Assembly (NCBI GenBank): GCA_020718785.1
Contig: DYRK01000041.1
Location: 1 to 7,333 of the forward strand
Direction: 5' to 3'
DNA length: 7,333 nt
Source: Desulfatirhabdium butyrativorans
GTDB taxonomy: Bacteria > Desulfobacterota > Desulfobacteria > Desulfobacterales > DYRK01
Numbering within the stretch: the first letter of the stretch is position 1; each line of letters starts with the position of its first letter. The position numbers and the translations under genes are program-made. Under the pieces are notes generated by a model. The model made no database searches, was not told where the DNA came from, and saw nothing but the letters and a program-made list of their open reading frames with translations. Shown here piece after piece: positions 5,364 through 7,333 of the stretch.

Positions 5364-6125
5364 TTAATATGAATTGTAAATCAGATGGATACCGATAAGC
5401 GTAAGCAGAAAAATGAAAATCTCTTTCAGCAGTCGTTCATTGATCTGTTTTGTCACCCTGGGCCCGATCTGTCCGCCGATTATCACGCCGGGAACCGCAA
5501 ATAAGACCAGAGACAAATCTGCTTTTCCGCCCATCATCAGATGAGTAAATGTTCCGAGAATACTGGTTCCGAAAGTGATAAAAATACAGGTGGCAATGGC
5601 ATTGCTCATTCTCAGAGACAATCTGCTTCTCATAATCGGAATCAGCCATTCGCTCATACTGATACTCAGCATTCCGCTCATCACAGATGCCAGCACAATC
5701 ACATAAGAATACCTCCGTGCTTTTTTCATATCTGCCCGCGTATCTCCCATATCTTCATATTTTTCATTTGATGAGACAAATAAAAACGCGCTGGTCATAA
5801 CCAGAAATCCGAGGATAATTTCCATATAAGAAGCAGTTATTTTTTTTGCGATATGCGCGCCTACGGCAATTCCCGGAACAGCCACAGACATCAGAAAGAG
5901 TCCGAGCCGAATATCCACGCTTTTCTGTCTGAGAAAAGCAATGGTTCCCGAACCCATGCCCGCGGTCTGTATCATCAGAGAAGTGAGGACGGCAACATCA
6001 GGACGCAGTTTCATAATAATCAAAAAAAAAGGCATCCACAATATGCCGCCCCCCAGTCCGATGGAAGATACCACCGTGGCGATTACAATCCCCACGGGAA
6101 ATGCAATCCAGCTTTCACTCATCAT
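5364..6125 (-). CDS. TauE/SafE family permease, 253 aa
   Basis: This is a hydrophobic polytopic membrane protein with about eight predicted helices and the internal duplication of the TauE/SafE family. GGGILWMPFF lies at 25-34 in the first half, and VPGIAVGAHIAKKI (83-96) matches VPGVIIGGQIGPRVTK (211-226) in the second. A charged cytoplasmic loop (about 119-138) separates the halves. The family includes exporters or importers of sulfite, sulfoacetate and related organosulfur anions, but many members have no known substrate and none can be assigned here. The ATG overlaps the stop of the HAMP gene by one base (TAATG) and there is no strong ribosome binding site, so coupling is likely. A second ATG follows immediately (MMSES), so the true start may be one codon later. 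Confidence 0.88.
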   Translation of the reverse strand: MMSESWIAFPVGIVIATVVSSIGLGGGILWMPFFLIIMKLRPDVAVLTSLMIQTAGMGSGTIAFLRQKSVDIRLGLFLMSVAVPGIAVGAHIAKKITASYMEIILGFLVMTSAFLFVSSNEKYEDMGDTRADMKKARRYSYVIVLASVMSGMLSISMSEWLIPIMRSRLSLRMSNAIATCIFITFGTSILGTFTHLMMGGKADLSLVLFAVPGVIIGGQIGPRVTKQINERLLKEIFIFLLTLIGIHLIYNSY

Positions 6126-6748
6126 TATGACTTTTCTACAGTGTAAAAATTGAAATATTCTATGACTTCGCTCAACATTCCGATTTCTTCTTTCAGACGG
6201 CCGATTTCCTCTCCGACTTTAGCTACTTCTTCAGGTCCCAGACTTTCCTGCTCCAGCATAAACTCGGTATTGTCAACAAAATCATTCCCGGAAGAACACA
6301 TCTGCTTGGAAAGCAGAATAATCTCCTGCAAATTGCTCGACATTTCGTTAATGACTTTCCCCAGTTCCGCCAGTTCGTTCTCCGAGTGAACAGTCACCGT
6401 ATGACTCAGATCGCCCCCGGAAATATCTTTTGCAACCTCTATGATATGCTGCAATGGCCCGGTAATGTTTTTGATAAACATGGTCAGAACGATAATCATG
6501 ACGCAGAGGATAATGACAATCATCAGGACGGCTTTGCTCCTCAGTTTGTCAATAGGAGCAAAGACCGCATCCCGCCCGATTTCATTCTTCGAATATTTCT
6601 CGAAATTGGAAAGCAGTTCTTCCCTGAGTCCGCTTTTCTGCGTTTCGAGAATAAACTCTACGCCTACCAGCAAAGACGCAAAACCGATGAGCAGAAAATA
6701 AACGATCATGGTCCGCTGAAGGCTGTATCTGGGAGAAGAGGATTCCAT
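6125..6748 (-). CDS. HAMP-domain membrane protein without output domain, 207 aa
   Basis: Two membrane helices (about 14-34 and 73-93) flank a short outer segment of about 38 residues (35-72). A HAMP domain follows at about 94-146 (ITGPLQHIIEVAKDISGG, with P98, then ENELAELGKVINEMSSNLQEI). The C-terminal 60 residues contain a helical stretch (EEVAKVGEEIGRLKEEIG) but no kinase, GGDEF, EAL, or methyl-accepting signalling motif. HAMP domains normally relay conformational change from a sensor to such an output, so this protein may act through a separate partner. PspA and the YqiJ-type protein in the same operon are candidates by context only. Its ATG shares one base with the stop of the isochorismatase-family gene (TAATG) and the stop shares one with TauE/SafE. 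No clear Shine-Dalgarno is seen. The ends look natural rather than truncated. Confidence 0.75.
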   Translation of the reverse strand: MESSSPRYSLQRTMIVYFLLIGFASLLVGVEFILETQKSGLREELLSNFEKYSKNEIGRDAVFAPIDKLRSKAVLMIVIILCVMIIVLTMFIKNITGPLQHIIEVAKDISGGDLSHTVTVHSENELAELGKVINEMSSNLQEIILLSKQMCSSGNDFVDNTEFMLEQESLGPEEVAKVGEEIGRLKEEIGMLSEVIEYFNFYTVEKS

Positions 6749-7290
6749 TATTTCACAATCTTGACTATCTCTTTGAATTTAGGACCTTCCGCTGCTTTGA
6801 GCAATTCGAACAGAGCCATTTCCGTGCTGGTCAGATATCCGCCCGCGTCGCGGATTTTCTGGATCCCGAGATGCTTATTCTCCGGAGTTCTCGATGAAAC
6901 GCAGTCGGTCAGAAGCTGAACCTCATAATCTTTTGCCAGCAGGTCTATGGCGGTCTGATAGATGCAGATATGGCTTTCAATCCCGCAAAGCAGAATCTGA
7001 TGGCGGTTTGCTGCTTTGAATGCCTGAACAAAGCGGGGTTCACCGAATGCGCTGAAAGTGAATTTGGGGATAGGCTGAAGTCCTTCCGGCATTACCTCGG
7101 CAATTTCAGGGCGAGTCGTTCCGAGTTTTTCGGGAATCTGTTCCAGCCAGATCATCGGGATTCCCAGAACATTTACGCCGCTGATGGTTTTTCTGAGGTT
7201 CTGAAAGAGGTTTTCTCTGTCATACATTGCCTGAGCCAGATTCCCCTGAACATCCACGACTATCAAAAGGCTGTTTTCTACTTTAAGCAT
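6748..7290 (-). CDS. Isochorismatase-like cysteine hydrolase, 180 aa
   Basis: The compact alpha/beta hydrolase of the isochorismatase superfamily is recognised from LLIVVDVQ (8-15, D13), PKFTFSAF (75-82, K76) and GIESHICIYQT (103-113, nucleophile C109). Asp, Lys and Cys form the expected triad. Length is normal. Members hydrolyse isochorismate, nicotinamide, N-carbamoyl compounds or unknown amides. This resembles the short YcaC-like group with unassigned substrate, so no specific reaction can be named. GGAGGA (7303-7298) lies seven bases before the ATG and TATAAT lies upstream, making this the probable first gene of the operon. The stop shares one base with the start of the HAMP gene. Confidence 0.88.
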   Translation of the reverse strand: MLKVENSLLIVVDVQGNLAQAMYDRENLFQNLRKTISGVNVLGIPMIWLEQIPEKLGTTRPEIAEVMPEGLQPIPKFTFSAFGEPRFVQAFKAANRHQILLCGIESHICIYQTAIDLLAKDYEVQLLTDCVSSRTPENKHLGIQKIRDAGGYLTSTEMALFELLKAAEGPKFKEIVKIVK

Positions 7291-7297
7291 AATTCTT

Positions 7298-7325
7298 TCC
7301 TCCTGATTTGATTCAATTCATTATA
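7298..7325 (-). promoter_or_regulatory. -10 box and ribosome binding site of the minus-strand operon
   Basis: On the minus strand a perfect TATAAT (7325-7320) is followed by the Shine-Dalgarno GGAGGA (7303-7298), seven bases before the ATG at 7290. Transcription would start near 7313 with a leader of about 20 bases. The matching -35 would lie beyond the right edge, so the promoter cannot be confirmed from this window. Confidence 0.45.
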
Positions 7326-7333
7326 AATTAGGT

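Overview
The window looks like part of a Gram-negative, probably anaerobic, deltaproteobacterial-type (Desulfobacterota) genome. This is an inference by eye. It rests on the style of the B12-binding radical SAM protein, whose N-terminus opens with NPWIHDFAAYDFWAKPLG, on the MoaD/ThiS-type remnant beside it, and on the envelope gene set. No rRNA, tRNA, CRISPR array or recognisable insertion sequence was found.

Region 1 (1-1706). Two tandem ~58-bp repeats (33 to about 151) each carry a Shine-Dalgarno sequence followed by a mini-ORF starting MPILLKGFST. The second mini-ORF, 14 codons long, ends in a TAATG overlap with the start of a 440-aa cobalamin-binding-type radical SAM protein (159-1481). 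Converging on that gene, and overlapping its last 4 bases, is a decayed MoaD/ThiS-like sulfur-carrier gene (1706-1478, minus strand). It is broken by two frameshifts but keeps its promoter, ribosome binding site and C-terminal GGG.

Region 2 (1707-2112). This has no intact gene. It holds the minus-strand promoter of the MoaD remnant, a short open stretch that may be the tail of another broken gene, a TTGACA box, a 12-bp palindrome and three 10-bp AT-rich tandem units.

Region 3 (2113-3872). This is a two-gene plus-strand operon with a 4-base ATGA overlap: an ABC/RecF-like AAA ATPase and a DUF4276-type, TOPRIM-like protein. By eye it is more AT-rich than the genes to its right. The layout resembles the split ATPase plus TOPRIM arrangement of OLD-like nuclease and anti-phage systems, so it is the best accessory or defence candidate. 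An 8-bp inverted repeat straddles its 3' end.

Region 4 (7333-3949, minus strand). This is a compact five-gene operon: isochorismatase-family hydrolase, HAMP-only membrane protein, TauE/SafE permease, PspA/IM30 membrane-stress protein and YqiJ-type OB-fold membrane protein. Three of the four junctions overlap by 1-4 bases. A perfect TATAAT and a strong ribosome binding site lie in front of the first gene. The set suggests envelope-stress or membrane-maintenance work, but the flotillin (YqiK) that often accompanies YqiJ is not in the window.
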